A DNA stretch of 64,000 nucleotides from Novosphingobium clariflavum (GCF_026420865.1 NZ_JAPCWC010000018.1:1-64000); one strand, 5' to 3'; counted from the stretch's first letter, positions 1 to 8,044 are shown. A program made the numbers and translations. Notes: generated by a model from the sequence alone, not told the origin.

Positions 1-207
1 GTAGCCATCACGGTACGAGCTGTGATAGCCGTAACCGCGGCGGTAGTCCCCGCGCCCGTAACGGTCGCGGCTGTGAGCGTTGGTTTCCCGCCCCGGCGCT
101 GCGAATTCGGTGTTCGCATGAAACGTCGGAGCCGCGAGAGCCGGCATCGCACCCGCCAGCGAGACGGTCGCGACGGCAAGGGCAGTGGCCTTGGTCAGTA
201 CGCGCAT
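1..207 (-). CDS. Exported Arg/Gly/Tyr-rich protein, partial
   Basis: The gene runs off the left edge, so only its first 69 residues are visible. It opens with a basic n-region and a hydrophobic stretch ending in ALAAP, a convincing Sec signal peptide cleaved near residue 26. The mature part is polar and rich in Arg, Gly and Tyr (RYGRGDYRRGYGYH). Two ATGs lie close together at 213 and 207. The second is chosen because GGAG is 7 bases upstream of it and only 1 base from the first. The function is unknown; RGY-rich small periplasmic proteins are common in sphingomonads. Confidence 0.7.
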   Translation of the reverse strand, partial: MRVLTKATALAVATVSLAGAMPALAAPTFHANTEFAAPGRETNAHSRDRYGRGDYRRGYGYHSSYRDGY

Positions 208-419
208 TGTCATTCTCCTTCAGTCCGGCGGCGGGCAGTCGCTACCCGTGTTCCGCTGCATACATTCATCTTTAAGCCAACCAACCTGAACGCAGTGCTA
301 CGCGGCTGTCAGAATCGGCGATATCGACGAGGCGAGGCCCCTGATGCGACGAACCGCTTGCCCGCCTCCGTGAGCGCCCCTATCGCAGCCCGGCAATCCT
401 GCCCCGGGGCCCCGTATTC

Positions 420-1319
420 ATGCCGAATCCCCTCCCCCGCCGCTCCGGCGGTCTTGCGCAGGCGCTGGGCGCCTACTTCGTCTGGTGCCTTTTCCCGCTC
501 TATTTCGCGGCGCTGCACGAGGTTTCGGCGTTCGAGGTGGTGGCCTGGCGCATCCTCTTCACGCTGCCGTTCTGCCTGCTGACGATCGCGGCCTTGAAGC
601 AGGGCGCGGAACTGCGCGCTGCACTCACCACCCCGCGCATCCTCGGCGCGCTGGCGCTGAGCGGCCTGCTGATTGGCATCAACTGGTCGATCTACGTGAT
701 CGCGGTTGCCAGCGGCCACATTCTGGCAGCCAGCCTCGGCTACTACATCAATCCGCTGGTCAACGTGCTGGCCGCCACCGTCTTCCTGCGCGAGAAGCTG
801 TCGCGCCTGCAGTGGCTGGCGATGGCGCTGGCGGCGATCGGCGTCGCGATGCTGGCGAAGGGGGCCCTCGACACCTTGTGGATCAGCCTGAGCCTGGCGC
901 TCAGCTTCGCGGGCTACGGCCTCACTCGCAAGCTGGCCCCCGTCACGGCCCTGCCCGGCCTGACCGTGGAGACGCTGGTCCTGCTGATCCCGGCCATCGG
1001 CGTGCTCGCCTGGCAGGTCACAAGCGGGGCGGGCCTTGCCATGGGCTCATCGCTGCGCATCGATCTGCTGCTGGCCTGCGCCGGCCCGATCACCGGCGTC
1101 CCGCTGCTGCTGTTCGCCTCGGCCGCGCGCAAGCTGGACTTCTCGCTGTTGGGCTTCATCCAGTTCATCACGCCCACCGGCGTGTTCCTGATGGGCCTGA
1201 TCGCATTCCACGAGCCATTCCAGTCCTCGCAGTTGCTGTGCTTCCTGTTCATCTGGACCGCCATCGCGATCTTCTGCTGGGACCTGCTGCGGCGCCGCCG
1301 GTCGGCCGCAGCCGCCTGA
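420..1319 (+). CDS. rarD: RarD-like EamA-family permease
   Basis: The 299-residue protein has about ten hydrophobic helices arranged as two EamA repeats, and the usual RarD opening in which a short basic tail leads into a GAYFVWCLFPLYF helix. RarD proteins are inner-membrane transporters of the drug/metabolite transporter superfamily, named after a chloramphenicol-sensitivity locus; the real substrate is not settled. The length matches the family. The C-terminus is a basic RRRR tail. The gene converges on the HPP gene with only 4 bases between stop codons. I see no gene in the 212 bases upstream. Confidence 0.85.
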   Translation: MPNPLPRRSGGLAQALGAYFVWCLFPLYFAALHEVSAFEVVAWRILFTLPFCLLTIAALKQGAELRAALTTPRILGALALSGLLIGINWSIYVIAVASGHILAASLGYYINPLVNVLAATVFLREKLSRLQWLAMALAAIGVAMLAKGALDTLWISLSLALSFAGYGLTRKLAPVTALPGLTVETLVLLIPAIGVLAWQVTSGAGLAMGSSLRIDLLLACAGPITGVPLLLFASAARKLDFSLLGFIQFITPTGVFLMGLIAFHEPFQSSQLLCFLFIWTAIAIFCWDLLRRRRSAAAA

Positions 1320-1323
1320 CCGA

Positions 1324-1992
1324 TCAGCCCGAGGCGCGCCCCCGCTTCAGCAGTTCCTGCACGAAGGCATCGAGATCGTCGGCGTCGACGTCGAGGGTTT
1401 CCTCCCACTCGGCCAGAAGCGTGTCGATGTCCTCGCGCCGATAGGGCTCGCCGGGTTGATGGGCGACGGGCTGGGCGCGATGCGGCCAGGGATGGTCGGT
1501 CGCATTGTTGTAGATCCAGCCGATCACGCAGAGCGTCACGACATTGAGCGCGATGGGAAGCAGATGGGCCCAGCCCCAGGCCGGCGTGCCGCTCGCCCCC
1601 AGCGCGCAGAGCAGCGCGCAGGCGCCGCCGGGCGGATGCAGGCTGCGGGTCAGCGTCATCACCGCGATCGCGCTGGCAACGGCCAGGCTACCGGCCAGCC
1701 ACGGATCGCCGAGGAGGTGCCCCAAGGCCAATCCGACCATGGCCGAGATCAGGTTTCCGCCCAGCACCGGCCAGGGCTGTGCCAGCGGACTGGCCGGCAC
1801 CGCAAACACCAGCACCGCAGAGGCGCCGAGCGGCGCAACCAGGAACGGCAGCGCCGGGTCGTAGCCACTTTCCAGCAGCCGCGTCAGCGCCCCGGCGGCG
1901 GCGATGCCGAAAAGTGCCCCCAGGGCACCGCGGTAAGGGCCGAGCCTGCGTTTTCCGCCCGTGGGGCTGGTGATGATGCTGCCTTGCGCCAT
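1324..1992 (-). CDS. HPP family membrane protein
   Basis: The 222-residue protein carries the HPP signature: PLGASAVL near residue 54, SPLAQPW near 68, and LHPPGGA at 118-124 inside four predicted membrane helices. HPP proteins are inner-membrane proteins; some relatives are linked to nitrite transport, but the role here is unknown. The frame is open much further upstream, but the ATG at 1992 gives the normal HPP N-terminus and the upstream part is arginine-rich nonsense. Family members often carry C-terminal CBS domains. Here the C-terminus (170-222) is only a short acidic tail, EEWEETLDVDADD-like. Confidence 0.8.
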   Translation of the reverse strand: MAQGSIITSPTGGKRRLGPYRGALGALFGIAAAGALTRLLESGYDPALPFLVAPLGASAVLVFAVPASPLAQPWPVLGGNLISAMVGLALGHLLGDPWLAGSLAVASAIAVMTLTRSLHPPGGACALLCALGASGTPAWGWAHLLPIALNVVTLCVIGWIYNNATDHPWPHRAQPVAHQPGEPYRREDIDTLLAEWEETLDVDADDLDAFVQELLKRGRASG

Positions 1993-2185
1993 GGCCCGCG
2001 TGATCCTTGTCCTGCCCCATGCAAGAGGCCGCAAGCGGCGCCTATGGTCCAATCCCGCTCGCCTGACCATGGAAGAGTTCGTTTCTCGGTCACAAGCGGG
2101 ACTGTGCAGTTGCCGCAAATCCGCCACGATCAGATGGTTGCATGCTGCGTCCTGACCGGGACCCGCCAGCAGGAGTGTGCGCCCC

Positions 2186-2530
2186 ATGCCCCCCGCCGAC
2201 CAACCCGCCGTGCCGCCACCCCTGGCCGCCGAACAATCGCTTGATTCCTTCGACCTTGCGACGCTGCGCGCAGAGGAGAGCACCGTGCTGATCGTCGTTC
2301 CGCGCCGATGCCCGGTAGGCAAGCCGGGGGAAATCGTCGTCTGTGCCCCGAATCCCGAGGCCGACCGGCTTCGGCCGCTGCCCGACACTTATGTCGTGAC
2401 GGAGGGTCTTGGACGCGCGGAACGGCAGATCGCGCCGGGAACCATGGCCGGCGTCGACATGAGTTCGGTTGCGATGCCCGGCGGGGTCGTCAGCAACCGG
2501 GTCATGTTCAACCTCAAGATGGGCTTCTGA
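2186..2530 (+). CDS. Conserved hypothetical protein
   Basis: This encodes a 114-residue soluble protein without a signal peptide, containing GEIVVCAPNPEADRLRPL, a type of motif frequent in uncharacterised sphingomonad proteins. A GTG at 2177 is also in frame, but it sits 1 base after the GGAG at 2172. The ATG at 2186 has a spacing of 10 and is preferred. An in-frame TGA at 2153 closes the frame upstream. A strong hairpin follows 16 bases after the stop, consistent with an independent transcript. No function can be assigned. Confidence 0.6.
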   Translation: MPPADQPAVPPPLAAEQSLDSFDLATLRAEESTVLIVVPRRCPVGKPGEIVVCAPNPEADRLRPLPDTYVVTEGLGRAERQIAPGTMAGVDMSSVAMPGGVVSNRVMFNLKMGF

Positions 2531-2546
2531 TCCTCCCGAACGAAGA

Positions 2547-2589
2547 AGCCCGGTCCGCCCCGATCGATGACGGGGAAACGGACCGGGCT
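2547..2589. terminator. Bidirectional hairpin terminator
   Basis: Perfect 11-bp arms (AGCCCGGTCCG / CGGACCGGGCT) with a further CCCCG/CGGGG pairing inside. It lies between the convergent genes ending at 2530 and 2664. On the minus strand the hairpin leads into TTCTTCG, so it could serve the nitroreductase gene as well. Confidence 0.6.
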
Positions 2590-2663
2590 CACAAGGCGCC
2601 CCGCGCGAAGGAGGAGGAGGAGGCGCCGTCAACCTGATCGGGGGGAAATCAGGCCGATCTCAT

Positions 2664-3242
2664 TCAGGCAAAAGTGCCGGCCTTGGCAATCTCGGCCACC
2701 GGCTTGCGGTTGCTGGCCACTTCACGCTCCTGCAGGAATTCGGGCAGGCTCGACTTGTCGCCGATCTTGCCGATGGCAAAGGCGGCCTCGAGCCGGTGGT
2801 CGGCCGGGATGGCCAGCGCCGCTTCGGCTTCACCGAACTTCAGGCCGGTCATGCCATGGGTGTGGTAGCCGAGTGCCTGCGCCTGCAGCGCCGCCAGCGC
2901 CCATGCCGCACCGGCATCGAAGCTGTGACTGTGGTTGTTCGAGTTACCCTTGTCCGAACGCATCTGGCTGTCCGACACGACAAACACGAGCGCCGAGGCA
3001 TCCTTGGCCCAGCCCTGGTTGAACTCGATCAGTTGCGCGAGGAACAGGTCCCAGTTGGCATCGCCCTTCTTCGCATAAAGGAAGGTCCAGGGCTGCACGT
3101 TGTAGGCCGAAGGCGCCCAGCCGCCGGCTTCGAAGATCACGTCGAGGTCTTCCTGCGGGATCTCGCTGCCATCGAAGGCGCGCGGCGACCAGCGATCGAC
3201 GATCAGCTTCTCGACCTTGGGGTTGGCAATGCGTCCGGTCAT
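2664..3242 (-). CDS. Nitroreductase family FMN oxidoreductase
   Basis: The 192-residue protein belongs to the nitroreductase fold. The N-terminal DRWSPRAFDG block is the FMN-phosphate-binding Arg/Ser segment, APSAYNVQPW is the flavin/substrate loop near residue 45, and GYHTHGMTG lies near 125. Such enzymes use NAD(P)H to reduce nitroaromatics, quinones or flavins in the cytoplasm as dimers; the physiological substrate cannot be read from sequence. It is a lone gene. The upstream region (3243-3488) is AT-richer than its surroundings and contains a candidate operator. Confidence 0.85.
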   Translation of the reverse strand: MTGRIANPKVEKLIVDRWSPRAFDGSEIPQEDLDVIFEAGGWAPSAYNVQPWTFLYAKKGDANWDLFLAQLIEFNQGWAKDASALVFVVSDSQMRSDKGNSNNHSHSFDAGAAWALAALQAQALGYHTHGMTGLKFGEAEAALAIPADHRLEAAFAIGKIGDKSSLPEFLQEREVASNRKPVAEIAKAGTFA

Positions 3243-3327
3243 CTCGGGTATCCTTGGGAGAGAGGTGGAATTCTTGGATGAAGAGATAGCCGGTGATCGG
3301 CCATCAGGAAATCATGATAATTTCGAC

Positions 3328-3349
3328 GGAACTATTCCATTATCTGGAA
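3328..3349. promoter_or_regulatory. Candidate operator upstream of nitroreductase
   Basis: Three alternating half-sites form two overlapping palindromes: GGAA-CTA-TTCC at 3328-3338 and TTCCA-TTATC-TGGAA at 3335-3349. They sit about 85 bases upstream of the nitroreductase start in an AT-rich intergenic stretch. Nitroreductase genes are often controlled by MarR-, HxlR- or LysR-type regulators, but no regulator gene is adjacent, so this is inference. Confidence 0.35.
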
Positions 3350-3488
3350 CAGTCATCTTGCCTTGCTTGCCCTGCTTCCCCGCCTTCGTCTTGACCGATC
3401 GCGCCCTTTGCCCGCCAAATTTCGATTGCCTTCGATTTGCCGGAACCGGCGCCTTGCGGATCCGCAGCCGCTCCCCCACTTATCGCGC

Positions 3489-4247
3489 ATGACCGCCAGC
3501 CGCCTGTTCGACCGTGCCGTGATCCGGCTTTCCCCCCGTGCCGATTCGCAGGAAGACGTCGCCGACTTCCTTCAGGGGCTGGTAACCGCCGACGTGAAGG
3601 CGCATCTTCCCACCTGGGCGGCACTGCTCACCCCGCAAGGCAAGGCGCTGTTCGATTTCATCGTCTGGCCCTCGGGCAATGACCTGCTGATCGACTGCGA
3701 GGCCGAACATGCCGACACGCTGGTCAAGCGCCTGTCGATGTACCGCCTGCGCCGAGCCATCGACATCGCCCGCGACGAACGCCTCTCGGTCCACTGGCGC
3801 CCGCACCTGGGCGACGGCGCCGCGCCCGATCCGCGGCTTGCCGCGCTGGGCGAACGCTGGGTCGGCCGGATCGACGAGATGGACCCGGCCGAACACGAAG
3901 CCGGCGCGGATGCGGCCTGGCGGCTGCATAGGCTGCACATCGGCGTGCCCGAAGGGCGCGCCGAACTGGGCGAGGGCGAGACGCTCTGGCTCGAATGCAA
4001 TGCCGCCGAACTGAACGGCGTCAGCTTCACCAAGGGCTGCTACGTCGGCCAGGAAAACACCGCGCGAATGAACTGGCGCCAGAAGGTCAACCGCCGCCTG
4101 ATCGTGGTGCCGCTGGCCCGCTCGGATGAGAAGCGCCGCCGCGCCGCCTATCCCGAATTCGGCTTCGCGGTGGACCACCTGCGGGTGGAGGACATCGACC
4201 CAGCGCTTGCCCCCCATTGGCTGCCGCTCGCCACCGACGAGGAATGA
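3489..4247 (+). CDS. ygfZ: Folate-binding YgfZ/GcvT-like protein
   Basis: The 252-residue protein shows the YgfZ signature KGCYVGQE near residue 182, which contains the conserved Cys, after a GcvT-like N-terminal domain (FLQGLVTADV, LLTPQGKALFDF). YgfZ proteins bind folate and support assembly or repair of certain Fe-S enzymes; in mitochondria the counterpart is IBA57. The frame is open upstream to 3363, but the ATG at 3489 gives the standard N-terminus (MTASRLFDRAVIRL). The nearby nitroreductase is transcribed divergently. Confidence 0.88.
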   Translation: MTASRLFDRAVIRLSPRADSQEDVADFLQGLVTADVKAHLPTWAALLTPQGKALFDFIVWPSGNDLLIDCEAEHADTLVKRLSMYRLRRAIDIARDERLSVHWRPHLGDGAAPDPRLAALGERWVGRIDEMDPAEHEAGADAAWRLHRLHIGVPEGRAELGEGETLWLECNAAELNGVSFTKGCYVGQENTARMNWRQKVNRRLIVVPLARSDEKRRRAAYPEFGFAVDHLRVEDIDPALAPHWLPLATDEE

Positions 4248-4256
4248 GCCCCGCGT

Positions 4257-4886
4257 TCAGTTGAGCAAACGCGCGCCCGGCAAGCCCGCGGCGAGCCCCG
4301 TTCGCCGCGAGGCGACCAGTCGTAGGCTGGCGTTGCCGCCCAGTTCGGCCACGAAGATCCGCGCCAGCATCGGCGAACCCTGCACCGGGCTGAACCGCTC
4401 CCGCACCTCGCCGCTGTCGCAAAAGCCGGTGGCCTCCAGCACGCTGCGAGCAGCCGAAATGGCGCCGCTGTTCGCAGAGCCTGGCTCGTCGCCCTCGAAA
4501 TAGCTGGCCATGACCCGCCGGTGCCCCAGAGCCCGTGCCTGATCGAGCAGTGCGCGCACCGCTTCGCGCGCATACCCCTGGCCGCGGAAAGGCGGCGCGA
4601 TCCAGTATCCCATCTCCACTTCGCCATCGAACCGGCCAAGGCCGATCCCGCCGACCAGCTTCGCCCCGTCCGGCGCGCGCAAGTAGACAAAGAAGTGCGG
4701 CAGCCGCGGATCCCGGGCACGCATCAGGTAATCGCGGATCGCCTTGGCCGTACGCGGCAGGGTCGCGTCGCCGATTCGGTTTTCCGCCCTCTCCCGCGAG
4801 ATCGCTTCCGAAATCGCAGTGACAAGTTCATCTAGATCCTCAGGCCAGCCCGGCCTCAGGAAAAGCCTCTCCGTGCGGACGAACAT
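4257..4886 (-). CDS. GNAT acetyltransferase, RimJ/RimL type (copy 1)
   Basis: The 209-residue protein starts with TERLFLRPGWPED, the typical entry of the RimJ/RimL-like GNAT group. It contains MGYWIAPPFRGQGYAREAV, the acetyl-CoA pyrophosphate loop (R/Q-x-x-G-x-G/A), near residues 90-108. Members transfer acetyl from acetyl-CoA to an amine, often a protein N-terminus. The start at 4886 is supported by GGAG 9 bases upstream; a longer open frame upstream runs into a palindromic repeat and is rejected. It is a paralog of the next gene, at 5237-5854, and lies in the same orientation. Confidence 0.8.
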   Translation of the reverse strand: MFVRTERLFLRPGWPEDLDELVTAISEAISRERAENRIGDATLPRTAKAIRDYLMRARDPRLPHFFVYLRAPDGAKLVGGIGLGRFDGEVEMGYWIAPPFRGQGYAREAVRALLDQARALGHRRVMASYFEGDEPGSANSGAISAARSVLEATGFCDSGEVRERFSPVQGSPMLARIFVAELGGNASLRLVASRRTGLAAGLPGARLLN

Positions 4887-5054
4887 GACACGGTTCTCCG
4901 TATTTCTGGTCTCGCGGATGCCATCATGCATGAGCGGACGGGTCCATGCACGCACTTTGCGTCGTTCCGGCCAGGACGTGCCACGGAATCGACACCGAGG
5001 AAGTTGGGGAGCACGGATTAAGATTCGGCTCCAGAGGGTCTCCGGGCTGTTCCC

Positions 5055-5162
5055 ATTAGAGCAGTTTCCAATCCGATTGCATCGGATCAACTGCTCTAAT
5101 ATTTTGGTTTTACGCGCATTCCGAGTCATCAGGTGAGTCCACCTGATTAGAAAACGCTCTAG
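5055..5162. repeat. Intergenic mosaic palindromic repeat (REP/MITE-like)
   Basis: The element holds nested perfect inverted repeats. ATTAGAGCAGTT (5055-5066) pairs with AACTGCTCTAAT (5089-5100). Inside it, ATCCGAT-tgc-ATCGGAT lies at 5071-5087. After a T-rich linker, ATCAGGTG-agtc-CACCTGAT lies at 5128-5147, ending in CGCTCTAG. From memory this resembles a dispersed intergenic repeat family in alphaproteobacteria; a genome search would confirm. With the terminator at 5176 it fills the 350-base gap between the two GNAT genes. Confidence 0.7.
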
Positions 5163-5175
5163 TACCCAAAACGAA

Positions 5176-5209
5176 AGGGCCCTGCCCGGGATGTCCCGGG
5201 CAGGGCCCT
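5176..5209 (-). terminator. Strong terminator after GNAT copy 2
   Basis: Perfect 16-bp arms (AGGGCCCTGCCCGGGA and its complement) around a 2-base loop. Read on the minus strand it is followed by TTCGTTTTGGG, so it ends transcription from the GNAT gene at 5237-5854. Confidence 0.75.
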
Positions 5210-5236
5210 GTCAGGAAAGCGGAATGTTGCGAAGAC

Positions 5237-5854
5237 TCAGGCTGCGCGTCGGCGCGCACTCATGCCCGGCAGTGCCATTCGCGAAGCCGAAATGCCCGCC
5301 TTGCCGTCACCGTCCCCATTGCCACCGTCGTCGCAGTCGCAGGGCTCACCGAACTCCAGCGCATATTCGCGCGCGGGAAAGGCCATGCCGCGGCCCGCGC
5401 TGAACCGCTCGACGATTCGGCCGGTGCGCTCGAAACCGGCCTTTTCGAGCACGCGGCCCGAACCCGGGTTGTCGACGAAGTGGCTGGCGACGATGCGGCG
5501 ATGACCGATCGAGCGCGCCAGCGCAAGCACCGCGCCCACCGCCTCGCTGGCAAAGCCCTGCCCCCACTGGTCGCGTGCGATCCAGTAACCGAGGCTGACC
5601 TCGCCGTCGATTTCGGCCAGACCCACGCAGCCGAGCAACCGCGCGCCCTCGGCACCGGGCTGGGTGATCAGGAAACGCGGCAGCAGGCGGTCCTGCGGTG
5701 CCTCAAGGAAACGGCGCGCATCGTCGGCGGTATAAGGCCAGGGTGCGCGAGCAAGGTTGCGCACGACCGACTTGTCGGCGATCAATGCCAGAAGCTCGGC
5801 GCTGTCCTCGGGCCAGCCAGGCCGCAGGAACAGGCGTTCGCTGCGAATGAACAT
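5237..5854 (-). CDS. GNAT acetyltransferase, RimJ/RimL type (copy 2)
   Basis: The 205-residue protein is a clear paralog of the preceding GNAT: MFIRSERLFLRPGWPED against MFVRTERLFLRPGWPED, and LGYWIARDQWGQGFASEAV as the acetyl-CoA loop. Family role: acetyl transfer to an amine using acetyl-CoA. The C-terminus differs from copy 1, carrying CDCDDGGNGDGDGKAG, an Asp/Gly-rich stretch that might bind metal or simply be a linker. It is followed by a strong terminator. Tandem duplication is the simplest origin. Confidence 0.8.
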   Translation of the reverse strand: MFIRSERLFLRPGWPEDSAELLALIADKSVVRNLARAPWPYTADDARRFLEAPQDRLLPRFLITQPGAEGARLLGCVGLAEIDGEVSLGYWIARDQWGQGFASEAVGAVLALARSIGHRRIVASHFVDNPGSGRVLEKAGFERTGRIVERFSAGRGMAFPAREYALEFGEPCDCDDGGNGDGDGKAGISASRMALPGMSARRRAA

Positions 5855-6011
5855 AACGTATCTCCACTCATCAGCCCCGCATCCTTCATAGACAGGACGC
5901 GTGACATTGCGATTACGCGGACGGCCAATTGGCGGAAATCAGGCACATTTTGCGGAAAAATGGGCGAGATTCGAGCCGGCTCGAACGCGGACTGTGCGAG
6001 AGGGAGACACG

Positions 6012-6043
6012 AAAAGAGGGAGACGGGCTGGCCCCTCTCCCTC
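6012..6043 (-). terminator. Intrinsic terminator of rplU-rpmA
   Basis: Arms GAGGGAGA / TCTCCCTC (6016-6023 and 6036-6043) with a 12-base loop. On the minus strand the hairpin is followed by TTTTCG (complement of 6011-6015). It lies 67 bases past the rpmA stop, after two smaller palindromes at about 6050-6090. Confidence 0.65.
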
Positions 6044-6109
6044 GTTCAGCCGATCCGAGCGGATCGGCGGGACCATCCCGTCGGGATGGCCCTTTTATCG
6101 ACCATCCGA

Positions 6110-6379
6110 TTATTCGGCGGCTTCAGCCATCACGTCTACCGAGACGTACTTGCGGCCGAGTTTGCCGTCGTGGAAGCGCACGCGACCTTCGGCGGTGGCG
6201 AACAGGGTGTGATCCTTGCCCATGCCGACGTTCACGCCCGGGTACACGCGGGTGCCGCGCTGACGAATGATGATGTTGCCGCCGATCACTTCCTGACCGC
6301 CGAACTTCTTCACGCCAAGACGGCGGCCTGCAGAGTCGCGACCGTTACGCGACGAACCGCCAGCTTTCTTATGTGCCAT
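6110..6379 (-). CDS. rpmA: 50S ribosomal protein L27
   Basis: This 89-residue protein has the full L27 pattern: MAHKKAGGSSRNGRDS at the N-terminus, which reaches the peptidyl-transferase centre, then GGNIIIRQRGTR and GMGKDHTLFA. There is no extra N-terminal propeptide of the kind removed in Firmicutes. It lies 24 bases downstream of rplU, the usual pairing, and is followed by an intrinsic terminator. Confidence 0.97.
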   Translation of the reverse strand: MAHKKAGGSSRNGRDSAGRRLGVKKFGGQEVIGGNIIIRQRGTRVYPGVNVGMGKDHTLFATAEGRVRFHDGKLGRKYVSVDVMAEAAE

Positions 6380-6403
6380 TGTTCAGTCCTTCCGATCTTG
6401 GGC

Positions 6404-6700
6404 TCAGGCGACCGACACGATGCGCAGCAGCGTCAGCTGCTGGCGGTGGCCGTTCTTGCGACGATAGTTGTGGCGGCGGCGCTTCTTGAACACCACGACC
6501 TTTTCGCTCTTGGCCTGAGCGATGATTTCGGCCGAAACCGAAACCTTCGCGGCGTCGAGGACTTCGCCGTCGTTGCCAGCGAGCAGAACGTCGCCCAGCG
6601 TGATGGTCTCACCGGCTTCACCAGCCAGCTTTTCAACCGCGATCTTGTCTCCGGCGGCAACCCGGTACTGCTTGCCGCCCGTGCGCACAACTGCGAACAT
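6404..6700 (-). CDS. rplU: 50S ribosomal protein L21
   Basis: The 98-residue protein shows the L21 hallmarks MFAVVRTGGKQYRV at the start and KKRRRHNYRRKNGHRQQ near the end, the basic 23S-rRNA-binding loop. It is the first gene of the rplU-rpmA operon, with a good sigma-70-type promoter about 145 bases upstream. Some alphaproteobacterial L21 proteins have longer C-terminal extensions; this one stops after VSVA. Confidence 0.97.
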   Translation of the reverse strand: MFAVVRTGGKQYRVAAGDKIAVEKLAGEAGETITLGDVLLAGNDGEVLDAAKVSVSAEIIAQAKSEKVVVFKKRRRHNYRRKNGHRQQLTLLRIVSVA

Positions 6701-6843
6701 GGTGCCCTTACCTAATCTCTATGTGTGCCCGTGATGGGCCGAAACAAACTTGCCCCGGCCGCTCAGGTCCGACGAGGAACCGTGGAGCCTTGCGGGCGAC
6801 GCGCCGAGCCCCGTTCATGAACGAGGTCCCGGAAAGAGTGGTG

Positions 6844-6872
6844 CCGTTAGGGCAACCGCCGATTCGTGTCAA
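6844..6872 (-). promoter_or_regulatory. Sigma-70-type promoter of rplU
   Basis: On the minus strand, TTGACA (6872-6867) is followed by a 17-base spacer and TAACGG (6849-6844). It faces rplU, leaving a leader of roughly 140 bases. The interval 6701-7018 otherwise holds no gene that I can support; the leader could hold an autoregulatory structure, but I see no clear hairpin-plus-T-run. Confidence 0.55.
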
Positions 6873-7018
6873 CCAAGGACTTGGCCGGGAAAGCCCGGAA
6901 ATACGACTCTAATGAGACTCTCTCGCCGCCGGGGATCGCACGGTGCGCCGACCACCGCCGACACCCATCCCGCGCAATTGCCACTCGCGATTGTCCCTGC
7001 GCGTGCTATGGCACATTC

Positions 7019-7537
7019 ATGATCCGCGCAAAAGTCCGCTTGCTGCCGCTCTTCCTTGGCGCAGGCCTCGCCGCCTGCTCCTCCGCCGGCCACTATCCCT
7101 CGCTCGCCGTCCGGCCGGTCGAACGGGCTACGCCCGTCACTCCCGATGCCGATGCGCCCCCTGCCCCGCTGCCGCCCGCCAGCGCCGACCTCACGACGCG
7201 AATCGATGGCCTGCTGGCGGCTGCCCGCCAGGCCGATGGCCAGTTCGCCGCACGGCGCGCGGCCGCCGAGCGGGCAGTGTCCGCCGCCGGCTCGGCCCGC
7301 AGCGGCGATGCCTGGCTGACCGCGCAGGCTGCGGTCTCCGCCTTGCAGGCAAGCCGCGATCCGGCGATCGCCGCGCTCGGCGAACTCGACACGATGTATG
7401 CCGATGCCCGCGATGCCGCGCCGGTCGAGGAATCGCCCAGCGCCAGGAGCATTGGCGCCGCCCGCGAACAGGTGCAGACGCTGGTTGCCGCACAGGACGA
7501 CGCAATCGCCCGGCTCGATGGCCGTCTCGGCAACTGA
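7019..7537 (+). CDS. Putative lipoprotein
   Basis: The 172-residue protein begins with a basic n-region, a hydrophobic core and the lipobox LAAC (Cys at about residue 20), so it should be lipidated. A Pro/Ala-rich linker follows (about 40-60), then an alanine-rich, probably coiled-coil domain with many ARQ/AAER repeats. The ATG at 7019 is chosen because it places the signal peptide at the N-terminus; the frame is open upstream but without sense. No enzymatic motif is visible. Its start is divergent from the rplU operon. Confidence 0.7.
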   Translation: MIRAKVRLLPLFLGAGLAACSSAGHYPSLAVRPVERATPVTPDADAPPAPLPPASADLTTRIDGLLAAARQADGQFAARRAAAERAVSAAGSARSGDAWLTAQAAVSALQASRDPAIAALGELDTMYADARDAAPVEESPSARSIGAAREQVQTLVAAQDDAIARLDGRLGN

Positions 7538-7542
7538 ACACG

Positions 7543-7577
7543 AAAAAAGACCCCTCCCCCGTGATGGGGGAGGGGTC
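7543..7577. terminator. Hairpin terminator between convergent genes
   Basis: Perfect 12-bp arms, GACCCCTCCCCC / GGGGGAGGGGTC, with a 5-base loop. An A6 tract at 7543-7548 becomes T6 on the minus strand, so the polarity suits transcription from the minus-strand gene at 7736-8044, and the stem may also stop the lipoprotein transcript. Confidence 0.7.
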
Positions 7578-7735
7578 ATCCAAGCGCGATCGGTTCGCAG
7601 CTCCTAGAAGCCCCCCGGCCGGGGCCACGATTCGATCAGGCGACGATCAGGGCAGACGGCCTGCCCTCATCCCAGGATCAGCACAGGAAAGAAGAGGACC
7701 GCAGATGGTCGTCCCGCCTGTCGCCACCCTTGCAC

Positions 7736-8044
7736 TCAGAGTTCCATTCCCGTCATGCCCAGCGCTGCCCAGGCGGCATTACTGCCCCGGCTGGCCACCT
7801 GCCGTCTTGTCCAGGCAGCGGCAAAACCGAGGCCCGCGACAAGCAGGCCGGCAAACGTCAGCATCGGCAGGGCCAGGTCCAGACGCAGGAACAGGCCGGC
7901 CACAAGCCCGACGAAGGCAAGATAGACGGCGGCAGCCGCGACATGGACGGGGCCAGGCGCTGCACTTGCGCGCGCGCCGACAACACGCCTCGGCGCATCG
8001 ACGATGAGGTCTCGAACCTGTTGCTGACTGAGCCGCTGGGTCAT
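7736..8044 (-). CDS. Small membrane protein
   Basis: This 102-residue protein has a polar N-terminus (MTQRLSQQQVRDLIVDAPRR) and two clear hydrophobic helices at about 37-58 and 63-84. The start at 8044 is preferred over the in-frame ATG at 8068 because GGAG lies 9 bases upstream. No family is recognised. It lies downstream of the moaA-moaD-moaE string on the same strand but 90 bases away, so linkage to molybdopterin synthesis is not implied. Confidence 0.5.
   Translation of the reverse strand: MTQRLSQQQVRDLIVDAPRRVVGARASAAPGPVHVAAAAVYLAFVGLVAGLFLRLDLALPMLTFAGLLVAGLGFAAAWTRRQVASRGSNAAWAALGMTGMEL

Noticed and set aside
6740..6860. Possible tRNA or riboswitch in the rplU leader
   Set aside because: No cloverleaf or known riboswitch core could be folded by eye; only a promoter is supported.
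7019..7537. Longer start for the lipoprotein from 6866
   Set aside because: The extra N-terminus would bury the signal peptide and has no ribosome site; ATG 7019 puts the lipobox in the right place.
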